Positions 1 through 11,903 of a stretch of 64,000 bases of DNA are shown piece by piece. Every line of letters starts with the position of its first letter. Positions within the stretch are counted from its first letter, which is position 1. The stretch covers positions 17,732,001 to 17,796,000 of the forward strand of contig CM114274.1 in assembly GCA_050084515.1 (NCBI GenBank), in the 5' to 3' direction. A program made the translations under genes and the position numbers. Source of the stretch: Blasia pusilla. Taxonomy: Eukaryota > Marchantiophyta > Marchantiopsida > Blasiales. Below the pieces are notes generated by a model. It ran no database searches, was not told where the DNA came from, and was given only the letters and a program-made list of their open reading frames with translations.

Positions 1-2816
1 ACTTCACTTTGGACTCAAGAATGAACTAGTTATGAAGCCACAATTATTAAGGATGAAATATCACAAATAGGGGTTTACCATATAGATATGAAATGAAAAA
101 ATTCATGAGATAAAGTATTAGGAGTACTCGATGCATGCCACGGGGCACATTAGGGCTCCCCATTGCTTTTGGTTACAATAATTTGTTGTTATGGGCAATG
201 ATAAGTCATATTTGCTTTCATTAAGGCCCTTGATGGTATCCATGGATCCACAACAATTAGTACAAGTGTGGTCGGCATCGAAGCCCATACTTTGACGCGG
301 TCTTGCGTTTAAGACCGCGTAGCCTAGGTATGTAGAGGTAGGTGGTTTGGGGAACGTGTAGGTGGATATCGGGAGGAAGATTTCTCGTCTAGGTGGATGT
401 TAGGAGGAGATTAGGGCATGGGGTATCGAATGAGTCTTTTGGATGCACGGAGACGAACAGAGGGAGATGGACAGAAAAATGGACGGATTGAGATGGATGG
501 ATGTATGCAAACGGAGAGATGGACAAAAATAGAGAAACAGAGATGACGGATTCGGAGAAACGGAGATGGACGAACGGAGTCAGATGGTTTAGGTTTTACA
601 TTTGTGTTTAGGGTAGTGACGTTCCGAAGAGGGGGTTTCGAAGTTCACGCAAGCGATCACTCCCGGCTCGTTTGCGCTCTCTCTTGCAGTTTCATGGCTG
701 TATGCTCTCGCTCTCATGGCTGTGTGCTCTCGCTCTTGTCGTTGTTGATTGTGTTTTGCTCTCAAGCTTGCGATTTCCGCTTTTGCATTTCAGATTCCAT
801 CTCATCTTTGGTCCCTGCTGTGTTCCTTAGCGATTTGCTAGTGGGGCTGTCGTCTTGGAGGTTACTCCTGGTTGTATTGGGTTCGAGGCTTATCGATTTA
901 TACTATTCCTGAATCGTTGTGCAGCCCCAGCGCATTTGAGGCTACTTTTGGTGATATTTTGAACCCTTTCGAGGCTGCTTTCGTTCAGGGTAGTGTTTCG
1001 GGCTCTGAGCATGAGTCATCGCAAGCCCAAGTTGATTCCAATAATGGCCTTTGCCTTTGAATTGAACAGATCATGCTTGCGATTAGTCTTGCAATGATTT
1101 ATGCTTATAATTTTCCCACTCCTTGCTGCCGTGGTCTATGCTAGCGATTCTTGAATCGCAAAGTTGCAAAGCGATTTGTATTTTGGCTCTGCCGATACTT
1201 GCTGGTAGCTTGTCTCATCTTGCATTGTGCACCAAACGGGTGTGCTTGTGATTCCTATGCCTTGCAATCTGCTCTCTGTACTTGTGATTCCTGGCGCGCA
1301 AGGCTGCCCGCTGCGCTTGCATTTTGGCTCTGTCAAAATCGTCTATTTCAGTATTGGTAGCTCGTCTTCTCTCATGTATGTGTTGAACGGCCTTGGTTGT
1401 GATTCATGCATGCGTTTTGCCGTCTCTACTTGAAAATCTTGGTGTTTCCGATAACGGTCTTGCCCAAGTGCTTTCGGTTTTAGCTACTGTGATATCAGCT
1501 GACCCACTATCGGTTTCTCGTCACATACCTTGCACCGAGGCCTCTCCTGCCTTATGTTCTTTGTTTATTCACATGTCTTTGGTTTGTACTTGCATCTATA
1601 TACGTCCCTCTACTATGCGAAATCCCAGAGCAGCCCTACGTTCATTGAAGCGCAATTGAAGGTTGCTGACCCTCTTCATCCACACATTGCATAATATCAT
1701 GTGCACAATCAATTCTCTCAACATGATGACGCTATTGTAATAATTTACTTTGGTTCAGTGCTATTTGAAATTTTTATATGTTGGAATGACTTGGTGAATC
1801 CTTTGGTCCTTTCCCTTACTACTATGGTTATGTGTTTATATTGCGTAGGAAATTTTGGCCTCTCACAACATAATTAGAGCTTTCAAAGTTCCTCTTGTGG
1901 GTTGAGTAGTAGGTGCTTGGAGTTCTTCCGCAATCTCTTCCCTTTCTACTTCTAGTGTGGGTTAGGTAGGGTTAAGGGATTAGGGTTAACGGTCAAGCGG
2001 ATTAGGGTTTAAGGACTGTTGCAGCAGAATGACCAACGAGCCTAAGTTCTCATACTCAAGCGGGTTGCGCTCACTTCTAATTTATGTAAAAAAAACTTGA
2101 AAGCATCTCGGGTTTTTTAACAGGGAATCAAGGGTCCCTACAAACATGGGTGAGTACCATATTTCACTCAAGAACTTCACAAGATTTTTTCCTAGCTGAC
2201 ATAGTTTCCAAGCATTCATACCTTTTTTCCAAGAATTATTTGGAAGATTGGATCATCCTAGGGTTTCCTTTGGAAACCTACATGTGTTTAGAGCAAGCAT
2301 CAAGGGTAGCGGGTTATAACGTAGAATTTTCACCTTAATCTCGTAAGGTTAGAAATTACCTTTGGTTAGATTGCTACTTCTAGAAGAAGGGCATGACGGA
2401 ATTTCTTGTGGTAGGAAATACGGGCGGGAACATGGAGGTAACACGGATCCGAGACATCAAGAGTATGATGGAATCATCGCAGCAAAATATGGTATCCAAA
2501 ATTGTATGTACCATTCGATTAAAGAAGAGGGTGTCCACCACAGATTAAAGAAGAGGGTTTAGGGAGGCATATACATGCCCTGTGCACGCTCATTGGCGGA
2601 TGGAAGAGCTACTGCAACACTCACATTAGTCTCCTACACAAGGATGTTGTCTTGGACTTGTTCATATTCAGAGTTGAGTTGTTGTGTTTGATGCGTTGTT
2701 GTACCATGTGCGACAATGAGAGGTAAATTTGCTGAACTTGCTTTTTTCCATGGTAATGTTCTTGTTGCCTAGGGTTAAGTTAAAGGAAAGTTGGAGAGAG
2801 AGCATAACTCCCATAA
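1..2816. other. Stretch without a recognised gene
   Basis: No family could be recognised on either strand. The few open frames at 604-1060, 1151-1659 and 2150-2562 are short, overlap each other and lack domain signatures. Between about 690 and 740 a roughly 25-base phrase (catggctgt then tgctctcgctct) is repeated in tandem. Around 1950-2010 several TTAGGG-like words occur, but they are irregular and not a telomere array. Confidence 0.5.
415..595. repeat. GA-rich low-complexity tract
   Basis: Irregular repeats of GAGATGGA and GGAGA(C/T)GGA-like words run through this stretch (for example near 460, 500 and 560). The units are too degenerate to fix a period. It looks like a decayed minisatellite. 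Confidence 0.4.
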
Positions 2817-4730
2817 GTGAACATGTTTGCTGCATTTGTGGGCAAGAGCCCACCCCCTATTGAGAAACTTTCCTTTCTTTGGCAAGATCCGATCGAGTGG
2901 GTCCACTACTGCTACTCTGAAGAGCACAAAAAATATGTGTGTTTGTGCTCCAAGTGTATAGAGTTTTTTCGATTGCCCGAGACCTTCAACTCCCATATTG
3001 GGTCACATTGGTTGAGGCCAATACCGGAACACCGAGGGGAGGACGAGGACGAAGATGAGGGTAACCAGGGTTACTCTTCCCTTGTAACCATCCAATTGGT
3101 TATCATAGAGCCTGCATTATAATAGGGTGTGTAGGGTCAAAGTTTCTTGGAAGTGTCAATCTGCTCATATTCTCTTGCATGCAGTACACATGCAGTGCCT
3201 AGTGCTGCAAATATTCGGCTTAGAGGCAGTGTAGTACAATGTTGGGCCAACCGCAAGAAACAAATGAGGGCGCCATTGTTGAAAAAGGCCAAGGAGCATG
3301 CAAATAGGGCAGCATGCCCTTGTGTACCCATGCCTCCTATGATAGATATTCTGATTGCTTTTGAAGCATATAGAACTGACCAGTTCTAGCACACTTCCTG
3401 GGCGTGTTTAGCTACTATAGATGGGTTTGAGAAGGCGAGAGAGGAACTAGAGGGTGCCCTAGTGCGCCCTGCTACCAAGGTGAAGGGATGGATTGATTCA
3501 CGGAAGAGGCTTCTCCCTTCCAACATCCCTCTCGACAAAGGTCATCGACAAACCTATTGGAGATGTCTGGCAACATTCTATCACTTGAGTGTTGTGTGGG
3601 TGATGGATAAGAATGAACCTTATCCTTGGGATGCCGGGGTGGATACTAGGCACCAGCAGATAGAGCATGCTCTAGTGGTTTTAGATCTGATGCGTCAATC
3701 ACAGAGGCATGCTTATTACAATAGTGAGGAGTATTACCTCCCACGGTTCACATATAATTACAAAACATGGAAAGAAAAATCAAAACCCAAAATACTTGCT
3801 CACATGAGGGAGAAAGTTGCTCGCATGTATGTGGATGGTGTCGGTTGCACCATGGCGGATGTTGTGGTGCAGGTATGGTGTTTTTTCTGCATTGTACAAG
3901 CCATTTCATTATATGTCATTGTACCCTTGACTTTGGGTGATGGAGGTCTAGGTTAGATACTTTATGTTTAGGTGAAGATAGGATTCTGAAAATTTTCTAT
4001 GTGCAAGGGGGTTTAGATGTGCAGATTTTTGACAACAATGATTCTAATGGAGATGATGTCCCACACCAAGAACCGGTGTTGAGGGTGGCAAGAGATGTGG
4101 ATGGCAGCAGATTTTCAACTCCCAGAGAGACAACCAGGGCCCAGAGAGAGGGTAGGGATGTACAGGAACAGATAGAGCCCAGTGGGACTCAAGATGAGCT
4201 TGAGCCCACTAGGGTTGAAGCTGATGTGCACCTTTTTCGACCCATTTGTACCACAACTGCTGATAAACACAAACAAATTTTTGCATTACAGAAAAAAAGA
4301 AGAAACGAGCACTGGACACAATGAAGACAAACTACTCAATGACGAGAAGATCTCCACGGCTCAACCCTAAATGTGCCTCTCATCCTGATGTGATACTTAG
4401 ATTGGTCCATGATGATGCAAGATCAGGTGAGATTCATGATAGTGAATCTATACTTCCGAGTGACCAAATCATGTTGCAACCAGAGGAACATGAACCGTTT
4501 GTACATCCCAAGAGCCGAGAAAGGAAGAAGCGTAGTCGGAGACTCATGATAGGGGAGATGAGTCGATCCTCGATCCGATGGGGGGGAGATTCTGGAAGGT
4601 GGAGAGAAGGGAGCAGAAACCACCCAAGGGGCCTCCAAGGACCCAGACTTCATGGGCATGCCCTTACCTTTATTCTCCACCCCGTCCTTACAACCGTTGG
4701 AGGGATCACCTCCCGCTCCTTGAGGTAGGT
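2817..4730 (+). pseudogene. Unidentified multi-exon reading frame
   Basis: I do not recognise this protein. A coding-like stretch at 2817-3122 holds a Cys/His-containing segment (VCLCSKC, then HIGSH) and an acidic run. A second stretch, 3147-3890, stays in one frame except for a TAG at 3387-3389 and ends at a good GT donor after VVQ. A third, from about 4019, is acidic and polar. A fourth, from about 4290, starts with a lysine run and carries a basic cluster (KSRERKKRSRRL), which suggests a nuclear protein. The frame then continues into a proline-rich tail near 4640-4720. Splice-like signals join the pieces, so it once encoded a spliced protein, perhaps one carried by a transposon, since the neighbouring DNA is transposon-rich. 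The in-frame stop and missing family match keep confidence low. Confidence 0.35.
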
Positions 4731-6329
4731 TGTATGTTTCATAATCATATTTCTCTAGTAGGAAGGTTAAAATACCTGCAGGTGTAAGCTATGCTTGGAG
4801 ATATTTCTAATTGGTACTTGGTTGTGTGTGTGACTGTGTGCAGTTCTTTGAGCAAGCTCATAAGTGGAGGTAGACCTTAGTTTAGGTGTAGCTAGGACAA
4901 AAATACCTGCAGTTGGGAAAGGAGTGTTTTCTCGGCCTGGACGAACATACATTTTGTAGGAAACTGTGGCACAACGTGCCATACGACCTATTTTTTTACA
5001 TAGTTCTAGGCAAGAATCGTCATTGTATAGATAGCTTACTCCTTGCCAAATTTTGGACACTTCCTACTTCATATGAAGTCAATGTATTTTTTGGTGCACT
5101 TTCCTTCTTGATGGTGGTTGTACCTTGTGCCTATGGATATATGTAATTGAACACCAACTAAAGCCCCCAAAAAATTGGATATAAGAAAAAAAAATGGAAT
5201 CCACTCTATTTGGTTGGAGTTCACCCAAGTAAGATGAAATTCCCATAGTCCAGGAATGAACAAAGTCCCACAATCTTCATTTCTGGACCGATCACAATGT
5301 ATGAATGAAGTAATTTCTAAAGCATGGAATCCAATCATTAGCATGTCAAAAATATGCACATTGGGAAGATACAATATACAAAAGTCTGCCTTCCATAGTG
5401 AGGAGCATTTCCATGTGAATTGGACATCCGTCGTGAGGTGTGCAATATTGAAACTAAAACAGCGAAATCGCCCTCGTCAACCCGAACATTGGAAATGGTG
5501 TGTTCACGACTATAACAAGCAAGGATCGTAATGACTGTAGTACCAATTCCACATGTTTGCATGTTTTTTGGTTAGCTTGAACACCGAGACTATGGTGTTC
5601 ACTAAAGTTGGCCGAAGATGCCACATGCGCACGCCACATGCGCACGTAAGAGTGCGGAGTACATTTGATAGTTCTTTACTCAAGTCCGCAAGTCATGCTT
5701 CTCTCCAAATTTTGTAGTCATGGCTATGAAAATTAGACATGGTCCAAGTTAGCGAGAGAGATCAACCTCATGCTAAAACTTTATGAAGAGAGACGGGCCT
5801 TCCGAGTAGGGTCCAGAGGGCGTCCAACACGTTTTTTTAGTTCCGACTAATAGAATAGTTCTAACTAAAATTTCAGTCCCTCCATCGAGATAGTATACAT
5901 AATCAAAACCAATGTATCCAACCATGGAAACAAACGACCACAGTTTTGTACTTTTCTTGGTGTGTTTCCGGTGCAACATATGCTTACGAGCTTACAGGAT
6001 GTAATGTTAAGTACGTAGTAAACCTAAAACAAACTCTGCATTTTATTATTGGCCTGCAACGATAATCCAGTATTCCATTCTTGATCGAATTGTCCTTGTT
6101 ACCATATTCGATTGTGCAACCAATAATACAAAAGATTTGTGAACACCAAGTCTAAGGTGTTCCCTTACCTGTAATACGGAAGAGACACCTCATAGAATGT
6201 GACCCGGAAAAAATAAAGACATCCGGGCCAATATCTGATGCAACGTAGCCTAGGCGTGTCAATAGCAAAAAAATTGATATATGATACAATGTGATCTTAG
6301 TATGATAATCTATTTAAACGGTTCTAAAC
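4731..6329. other. Stretch without a recognised gene; possible MITE ends
   Basis: Short open frames (4913-5146, 5256-5531 on +) have no recognisable domain. Two self-complementary words built on GAACACC/GGTGTTC lie at 5578-5601 and 6141-6166 and are near reverse complements of each other, as expected of a small inverted-repeat element of about 590 bases. A 13-base unit (gccacatgcgcac) is duplicated near 5618-5644. Confidence 0.35.
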
Positions 6330-9300
6330 ATCTCTCATAAATCGTGAGAGTCTACCACAATGTCGTGATCAATACTGTAATTTTGAACATCTGCTGTATG
6401 ACTACTTGGATGTGTAGGGTTAAGATTTGGAACAAGGGGGGGAGGACCCTCACTCAAAACCCCAACAATGTTTTCAGCATTCTGAAGAATTTTGTCTAGC
6501 AAGTCATCGCCTTTGGTCCCCTTAGCTACGATTCACTTTTGTAATGATGATGAGGCGTAGAATTTACCAATGGCCACTGCAAATCAGCCAGGCTTGATTG
6601 GGTTCCAATGCTGTCAACTTGGCTCAATAGGGCATCCAATTCAAGATTCCTGCAGGCCTCTGCTTCTATTTCTTCCTCCATGTTCAGGAACTTCAATTTT
6701 TTCGCTATGTGGAATGACTCTACTTGATGTTCTTTAGCCGAATGTTGAATCCTTCATCTATTTTGTGCTCTTTGTCGACGATGCATACGATCCAACCAAT
6801 CCAATCTTCGACGGAGATGACAATCGTGATCAAAGTTTCCCACAAACGGCTCAGGAAAGCGGTGTGCAATATTATGACCAACATGTGGGTGAATGTGAGT
6901 GTTTGTCTCAATTCTGGCCTTCAAGGTTAGAACATAGCCTAAATCCTTGTGCAATAATTGAAACAAATGCTCCATAAGCACGTCTGAAAATGGAACACCA
7001 AGGGCATCACGTATGCACTTGTCTATCATATCTTGAACATCTTTAGTGCTAGTCCTTTGTGCTTCAACCTGTTTTGCAGTTTCAAACTCCGTCATATTTC
7101 CCACGTCTTCGAGTATGTCGGCCTCATTCTGATCAGTAGACACACCATCATCGGCATGCTTGTGCAACAAATTTTCCAATCCTCCAACTTTGCTTCCAAA
7201 ATGAGTACCAAGAAAGGACAATAAGTTCACTTCAGTGTGCCCACATAACAGAAGGCATTTAACTTGGAAATTTTATTGATATTTTTCCCCGCAAGAATAC
7301 CAATGAACTTCACATCTATACAAGCATGTTTAGGTAGGATGACATGAAGCCTCAAGCATGTTCAAAGAGCCTAAGGGTAGAAATATTAATGATCAACTTT
7401 CAACAATTTTCTATAAACATTTATTTTTTGTTCCAACCAGAATGAGCAGAGATGTGCAAACCTGATGTTTACAAGTGAAGCCTTCATTGGCACGTGGACA
7501 CGTGCATGCTGCATCTTTTGTATTGTAGTCCCCCACATCATGCTATACATCTAGCTTCGAGATGCTCTTCACCTGAGCACATTTCCTCCCATCCAAGGAC
7601 TTGAATGTGACATAATTTTCAGGTATATCATTTGCGCGCCTAATAGCCATTAGCATGACTTTTTGTATAGCTTGATTCCTCACCATGCCTTCCCTCTTCA
7701 AAAAGGACAAGTACCAAAAGAAATCTTCAATTTCTCTAGTGAGTATTTGCACAAGCCATATAAGCTTCGTGGTTGGCTTAGTGGGCATGCTGGATGTGAG
7801 GTGCATCTTTAGAGTGTGATGCCACCTTTCTATGGCAATGTTAGTATCTTGGTTGGATCGTGCATGCTTACGATATCCCTTTGCCCAAGTAATGATCTTT
7901 GGATGCCAGTAGTTGGCGTAGTATTTTAGAAAGTGACGTTCCGTTCCTACCCACTTGCGCATAAATCTATAAGAAGCATCAACCGGATCTATGACACCAA
8001 TATCAAATTGTTAGGCACTTGTACCCTCGTCTACACCTCCTAGAACATAACAACATACAAGATACGAAGATTTAAAGGTAGATGATCTATGGCAGTTAAG
8101 TACCTTCATCATGTGAATACATAACTCCGCCCAAGTCTCTATTCATGTCTGCCTTTGTGATTGGACATCGCATGCGTTGATGCAAATTCTTTAACCAATT
8201 CTTTCGAACATGCCATAAACATAGGTCTATAGGAACACCAAGAAATACTTCTTTAATAGCAGATTGCTCCTCTTTTGAATCATCAACGATGAAGCATGAT
8301 GGTTTCCACTTTGTTGTGCATCCGTCTCGGTCTTTTCTCAGCAAGTTCCTATTTGCCCAATCCTTAATATGCGATAAGGTAGCCACCAAGTCCTCGTGTT
8401 GATGTCATTGTAGGATAGCCCAGACTAATGGAAATCCATTAAGAAACTTATCCAACCCCTAAAAAGTGAATAATTGATACTATGAACACAAGAAATGTAT
8501 GATTCAGAACTTGGAATGTTAAGATTTTGACGCAATAGTGGAAAGAAATATATCAGAATTGTAGAGGGAACATTGCATAAGCACCAGCTAAGTGAAGTTC
8601 CTGATCTGAAAGATTGGGCAGCAAGTTAAATCAATTTATGTTTTCAAACCAGATGTGATATTTAAATCTAAAACAAGCAAGTGAACCAGCGATGTCAACT
8701 AACCTCATAAGTGTTTGTGCCATGGGTGGCGTCCAGTGAGATAGCTGCGCCATTTCCAAGTTCCAAGAGATCTCGGAGCATCCAAGGTGTTGAAAATACT
8801 AGGAAAAAGGGTTGGCCCAACTTGGAAATAGCCTCACTGTAGTATATAATATTTTTGGGATGTGATTGTACCAAATGTTGGATTGCAGTGGCGTCATCCG
8901 TTCCATCATAGCCCCCTTCTCGCCTTTGCATGGAGCGCTTGATATTGAGAATATCTTAAGGCTTTGGCATTGCATCTCTACCCCAAGCATGTTGCTGGTT
9001 GGCGTTATTAGGAGTATGTTGACGAATCCACCTCCTATGCTCTTTCATGATATTCAAAGGGCTCACATTCACTCGCAATAAGCGCTCAACAAAGTCCCTG
9101 CAATGAGAACTTAATTTTGGGGAAAAACAATTATTTGCAATATTTGTTGTCTTGTCTAGGTCACCATTGCATATCTGACCCGCCTTGTCCACATGTTTTG
9201 AATGCAAGTGCCTCAACTTGCAAAAACTAGGACGGTCTTCCAACTTTATGACAACAAAGTGGAATTGGCATCCCCGGCCTTGAGAAAGCCCAAGATTTGT

Positions 9301-9660
9301 ACCCTAGCTTTCTGGCCTACTACCCTTACTCCCTTTGCTTCGATGGTTGGGTTGAAAGACCTCTTCAGGCAAAGAGGTCCAAACACTTTTCCTTAAATCC
9401 AAGGGCCCATACGCACACCAATACCGAATGGTGACATTGGTGTGTGCAGATTTATCAATTTTGCTTTTTCACAAAGTCGTGTGGAAATGCGGTCTATGTT
9501 CTTCACCTTGTATGAAATCCTCTAGCCTTTCTACTGGAATCCGTGCTTCTTTTCTTTGACCATACCAATTTAGGTGTTCACTTAAAAAAGGGCCAAGTAA
9601 GGGATTTTGAATGGAATCACATTCAAATGCACCGCAGTATTTGGTGTATTTGGTCATTCT
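6330..9660 (-). pseudogene. MULE/FAR1-type transposase, decayed
   Basis: Reading down the minus strand, this is a Mutator-like (MULE) transposase related to the FAR1/FHY3 family. The N-terminal half (9660-8700) reads through several stops, such as the TAA at 8954-8956. The catalytic core shows LDATHGTN with the first Asp (about 8710), then an intron of about 230 bases, then FIVDDS and the LCLWHVRKNW block (8096-8389). After another intron comes NQDTNIAIERWHH (7540-7985), which carries the expected acidic residue. A SWIM zinc finger with CTC..CKH spacing follows at 7450-7535. A low-complexity, acidic C-terminal region of unknown role extends to about 6330. A TGA interrupts the core at 8405-8407. 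Terminal inverted repeats were not found, so boundaries are approximate. The element is not functional as it stands. Confidence 0.75.
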
Positions 9661-11903
9661 TGCTAAATCTGACGTTCAATAGGAAACTTTGGGAAGCTGC
9701 AATGAATAACTACAACGAACCTTCAATCAATACCCACCGATGAAGATTCAGATAATATACCGTGTGTTCAGAAGACGGGCATATACACAGAAATGCAACA
9801 AATATAAGTGCTATTACATCTTCTTTATAATGTCTCATTATAGTTGGAGATGATCTATACAAGTTTCCTATAGTGGAGGTCATACTATCCTTTGTACATG
9901 TCAATATTTGCTTCGAAATTATGCAACACATGACATCTAGACAACGGAAACAAAAACGGGAATGATGAAGATGGATGAGTGAACACTGCCAAGGGTTCAT
10001 TACGTATTTCGTTCATGCAAGTTGCCAAGGGAACTAAATGATCTATGTAGTCCACACCTTCGCTAACTATTGTGAATTGAACTGAACCCTAAACCCAACT
10101 ATACAGAGGAGAACTTCATTTAAGCGAATAGGAACGAAGATGTAATACACACTTATGCACCTTCCGGATTTGGACACGACCGCCTGTTGTAGTCGGAAGC
10201 AATCCGAAGAAATCAGAACCCCAAACGCTTGATCCACGTACCAGAGCTCTTATTTGGGTTAATCCTCTAGCGTGAAAAGATCATAATCCTTCATTAGCGA
10301 TGCTAATGGACCAAATGCAGTGCATCTCGTCGCTCCACATGCATTCCGTCCCTCATTGGAAGTCGATTACGTAGATATGGACACATTTTCTTTCATGATG
10401 TGTGCAAAGGAGAGAGCTATGAATGAAAACGATCCTTAAACTTGAGGTCCTAGTGTTGAAATTCGGAAATCTCCACATTTGACCAATGGTTTTCTAGACT
10501 GTAGATGTGCTAATTGTGTTCAATACAATTAACCATAGTGCGGAGAGTGAGTCCGCAATAACACTAAAAACGTGTCGACCTAATATCTTAAACCCATGTT
10601 TTAAGTGCCATTTAAATATTTGGAGAAAAATCCATCGTGGAAAATTCTCATTGTTTACGTGATGGTCATCTTTACACTGAGGACAAAAATACTTTTGTGG
10701 TGTACACTACAGTAGCACCAACGAAAACCTCTCAAATAATCCATCTGAACAGTCCTGAAAAGTGAGAGGGAAGCACTTTGAAGTCAATAGGGAAAGCTGA
10801 ACATAATGCAGCAGAAGTTCGACTGATATCTCCAAAGTGACCGCCAGGTTCCATATCCTGCATAAGTCTGCATCACCATATCCTGGTCATGCAGATATCG
10901 AAAGGACTTAACGTTCTAGAAAATTCCGAACTGATGACTTAAGAATTGGTGTGAATTTCTTGCATTCTAATTTGTGAGGTCCACATCCCATTACCGTCCT
11001 AATGTGGTGGCATACAGGCATTATTGAAAAAGATATTTGATTTGATGTCCAAAATTTGATAGGAAAATATTGGATTAGGATTTTATTCTTTTCAGGGAAA
11101 TTTTGATATTCTTATCAGACGGTGAAGATTGACCAAAAAATTTTCAGGGTCACAAATGTATAAAACTTTATTTTAGAGTGTGATCTTGAATTTCGAAGTA
11201 TGAAGGGTTCTCCTGGAAACTCTTTTAATTCAATAGAAAATGAGAGAGCTATGTGTTTTGTGTGTCAAAGTGCCTCCCTGAAAGTTAGTTCAAATTTTGC
11301 CCACTTAGCTCATGGAAATTTATGTTGCTTGCAAAAAACGAGATATAAATGATAACTGAGCAAAAACACTAGAGTAGTGGGGGACTTGTGGTGCAAGGGC
11401 TTGAAGGCATGTGACTGACTACAATCCTCCTTAGAAAACCTCATAGATTCAAAGGAGAATTACATCAGGACAAGGGTCTGGTAAGTAAAGAGAGTAGATG
11501 GATGCCAGTTTGTGCATTTTGTTACCATAGATGAGTCTGCTGAAGAAATCTTTCCTACTATCCCGAGGATACAGGTCTACTAATCTAACTTCTCAAGAAG
11601 CACCACTTCCAAACTCTGGGAAACCTTGTAACTAAACATATATTTGAGACAAAGGTGGAAGTAACAGACACTCCACCCCAATTTCTCAGGCTTAATGCAC
11701 TCATTGTGTGACTTTGGTTATGAGTAGCAGCACAGTGACAACAATTTTTTGAAATAGTGAAGGTAAGGAAGAGTATCCCTTATGGGATTTGAACCCCTGT
11801 TCTCGACATGAAAAGACAATGTCCTATACCCCTTATGGCTTATTTTTTATTTGATTCGTCACTACGCGACATTTGTTCTCAAGGACTTGCAAAATCAAAA
11901 TTC
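9661..11903. other. Intergenic stretch, nothing recognised
   Basis: AT-rich sequence between the MULE relic and the 3' end of the FEY gene. I see no coding frame with a recognisable domain, no RNA gene and no clear repeat. The part closest to 11904 may hold the FEY 3' untranslated region. Confidence 0.5.

Noticed and set aside
1945-2015. Telomere-like TTAGGG words
   Set aside because: Irregular spacing and few copies; plant telomeres are long TTTAGGG arrays. Probably chance or a degenerate interstitial trace.
9565-9600. GTGAACACC word as a MULE terminal repeat matching 6141
   Set aside because: It falls inside the transposase reading frame (SEHLNW), so the match is chance.
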